In this document: positions 5,790 to 7,139 of the stretch, piece after piece
Layout of the letters: each line of letters starts with the position of its first letter
Position numbering within the stretch: the first letter of the stretch is position 1
Assembly (NCBI GenBank): GCA_025356795.1
Contig: JANXRR010000238.1
Location: 1 to 7,139, forward strand
Length of the DNA: 7,139 bases
Reading direction: 5' to 3'
Source of the DNA: Bacteroidia bacterium
GTDB lineage: Bacteria > Bacteroidota > Bacteroidia > Cytophagales > Cyclobacteriaceae
Translations under genes and position numbers: made by a program
Notes under the pieces: generated by a model
Databases searched by the model: none
Told to the model about the DNA's origin: nothing
Seen by the model: the letters and a program-made list of their open reading frames with translations, nothing else

Positions 5790-7139
5790 CTATCCACCTA
5801 TCTTTTTAACCTCGCGGTTTTCGTAGCTTTCAATAACATCACCAATCTGCATATCATTAAAGCTCTTGATGCTGATACCACAATCAAAACCTGAACGCAC
5901 TTCCGAAGCATCGTCTTTGAAACGTTTAAGGGCAGTCATTTCACCTGTATAAACAACAATACCATCACGGATTAAACGAATAGGATTGGTTCTCTTGATG
6001 TAACCATCAGTAACCATACAACCCGCTACCGTTCCTACTTTGGTGATCTTAAATATCTCACGTATCTCAGCGTTGCCCACAATAACTTCTTCCATCTCCT
6101 TTTCGAGCATACCTTCCATCGCGCCTTTCACATCATTGATGGCGTCATAAATAATTGAGTAAAGACGAATCTCAATTTCTTCATTATCGGCCAGCCTGCG
6201 CGCGCTAGTTGAAGGCCGCACCTGAAAGCCGATTACAACGGCATCGGAAGCTGATGCTAACAGAACATCTGATTCGGAAATTTGACCTACACCTTTGTGA
6301 ATAATGCTGACTTGTATTTTTGGTGTTGAAAGTTTCAATAGCGAATCAGACAAGGCTTCAACCGAGCCATCCACATCGCCTTTTACAATTACATTCAATT
6401 GCTTGAATGAGCCAATGGCAAGGCGTCTTCCAATTTCATCCAATGTAATATGCTTCTTTGTGCGGATGCTTTGCTCGCGCATAATTTGTCCTCGTTTGGT
6501 CGCAATTTCTCTGGCTTCACGATCAGTTTCCATCACAGCAAACTTTTCTCCTGCTTGAGGAGCACCATCTAAACCAAGCACAACCACTGGTGTAGAAGGC
6601 CCTACTTTAATTACTTTTTTACCAGTATCATCAAACATGGCTTTTACGCGACCATAGTTTGATCCTGCCAATAAAATATTGCCCACTTCAAGCGTACCCG
6701 TTTGCACCATAATGGTAGCAACGTAACCTCGACCCTTATCTAATGAGGCTTCTATTACCGAGCCAGAAGCTGCTTTATCAGGATTTGCTTTTAAATCTAA
6801 AATCTCAGCCTCCAACAAAACTTTCTCTAGAAGGTCATCAATACCTTTTCCGCTTTTAGCAGATATTTCCTGACATTGATACTTACCCCCCCATTCTTCT
6901 ACCATTACATTTATTTTTGACAAGCCCTCTCTAATTCTATCGGGATTGGCAGTTGCTTTATCTACTTTGTTGATAGCAATTACTATAGGCACACCAGCAA
7001 CCTGAGCATGGTTAATTGCTTCTTTTGTTTGAGGCATTACATCATCGTCAGCGGCTACTACAATAATGGCTATGTCAGTTAACTTAGCCCCACGAGCACG
7101 CATAGCGGTAAAGGCTTCGTGACCGGGAGTATCAAGGAA
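5790..7139 (-). CDS. infB: Translation initiation factor IF-2, C-terminal part (5' end off right edge)
   Basis: IF-2 is the GTPase that brings fMet-tRNA to the 30S subunit and promotes 70S joining. The window holds the last 449 residues; the frame is open to the right edge, so the N-terminal region and the P-loop are missing. Visible at the start is the G3 motif DTPGHEAF (residues 3-10 of the fragment), then G4 NKVD (57-60) and G5 SAK (93-95), followed by the domain II barrel (about 115-210), the domain III region with [10 protein letters not shown], and the C-terminal fMet-tRNA-binding domain, which ends with [17 protein letters not shown] and VKKIGG before the TAG stop at 5792-5790. An internal ATG at 7103 is not the real start, because G3 coding precedes it. 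kdsA follows 95 nt downstream on the same strand without a strong terminator, so some read-through is possible. Confidence 0.97.
   Translation of the reverse strand, partial: FLDTPGHEAFTAMRARGAKLTDIAIIVVAADDDVMPQTKEAINHAQVAGVPIVIAINKVDKATANPDRIREGLSKINVMVEEWGGKYQCQEISAKSGKGIDDLLEKVLLEAEILDLKANPDKAASGSVIEASLDKGRGYVATIMVQTGTLEVGNILLAGSNYGRVKAMFDDTGKKVIKVGPSTPVVVLGLDGAPQAGEKFAVMETDREAREIATKRGQIMREQSIRTKKHITLDEIGRRLAIGSFKQLNVIVKGDVDGSVEALSDSLLKLSTPKIQVSIIHKGVGQISESDVLLASASDAVVIGFQVRPSTSARRLADNEEIEIRLYSIIYDAINDVKGAMEGMLEKEMEEVIVGNAEIREIFKITKVGTVAGCMVTDGYIKRTNPIRLIRDGIVVYTGEMTALKRFKDDASEVRSGFDCGISIKSFNDMQIGDVIESYENREVKKIGG

Noticed and set aside
5790..7103. Treating the ATG at 7103 as the start of an IF-2 isoform
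   Set aside because: The frame continues upstream with DTPGHEAF, the GTPase G3 motif, so this Met is internal to infB.

Overview
The window looks like chromosomal DNA from a Bacteroidota bacterium, probably a Cytophagales-like lineage. The evidence is the moderately AT-rich composition, the A-rich leaders with no clear Shine-Dalgarno sequence, a secreted protein of the LamG-like / SbsA Ig-like / lamin-tail type common in that phylum, and gene variants that fit it. I see no mobile element, CRISPR array, tRNA or rRNA, and no stretch over 100 bases without a gene. The genus cannot be fixed from this sequence.

Layout from left to right. (1) Minus strand, 1-1421: the N-terminal 473 codons of a secreted multidomain lamin-tail protein that runs off the left edge. 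(2) Plus strand, diverging from it across a 50-bp gap: asd (aspartate-semialdehyde dehydrogenase, 1472-2464), then lemA (2509-3093). (3) A strong bidirectional hairpin at 3102-3133 separates lemA from a convergent minus-strand group. (4) Minus strand, read right to left: the C-terminal 449 residues of infB (IF-2, entering from the right edge), then a compact three-gene cluster. That cluster is a KdsA-like synthase (5694-4861), a transaldolase-family domain fused to a CBS pair (4836-3823), and a KdsC-like HAD phosphatase (3820-3113). Gaps inside it are 24 and 2 nt.

The three-gene cluster is the part most worth attention. In the ordinary KDO pathway, KdsD (SIS isomerase domain plus CBS pair) makes arabinose 5-phosphate, KdsA condenses it with PEP, and KdsC removes the phosphate. 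Here a protein of KdsD-like total length carries a KdsD-type CBS pair (including GIFTDGDLRR) but has a TalC/FSA-type transaldolase barrel where the SIS domain should be. It lies between KdsA-like and KdsC-like partners that have themselves diverged at conserved positions. My inference is an aldolase-based route to a sugar phosphate feeding a KDO or KDO-like ulosonic acid. That is a hypothesis from domain content and gene order and has not been shown biochemically. The remaining genes are ordinary housekeeping or secreted-protein genes.
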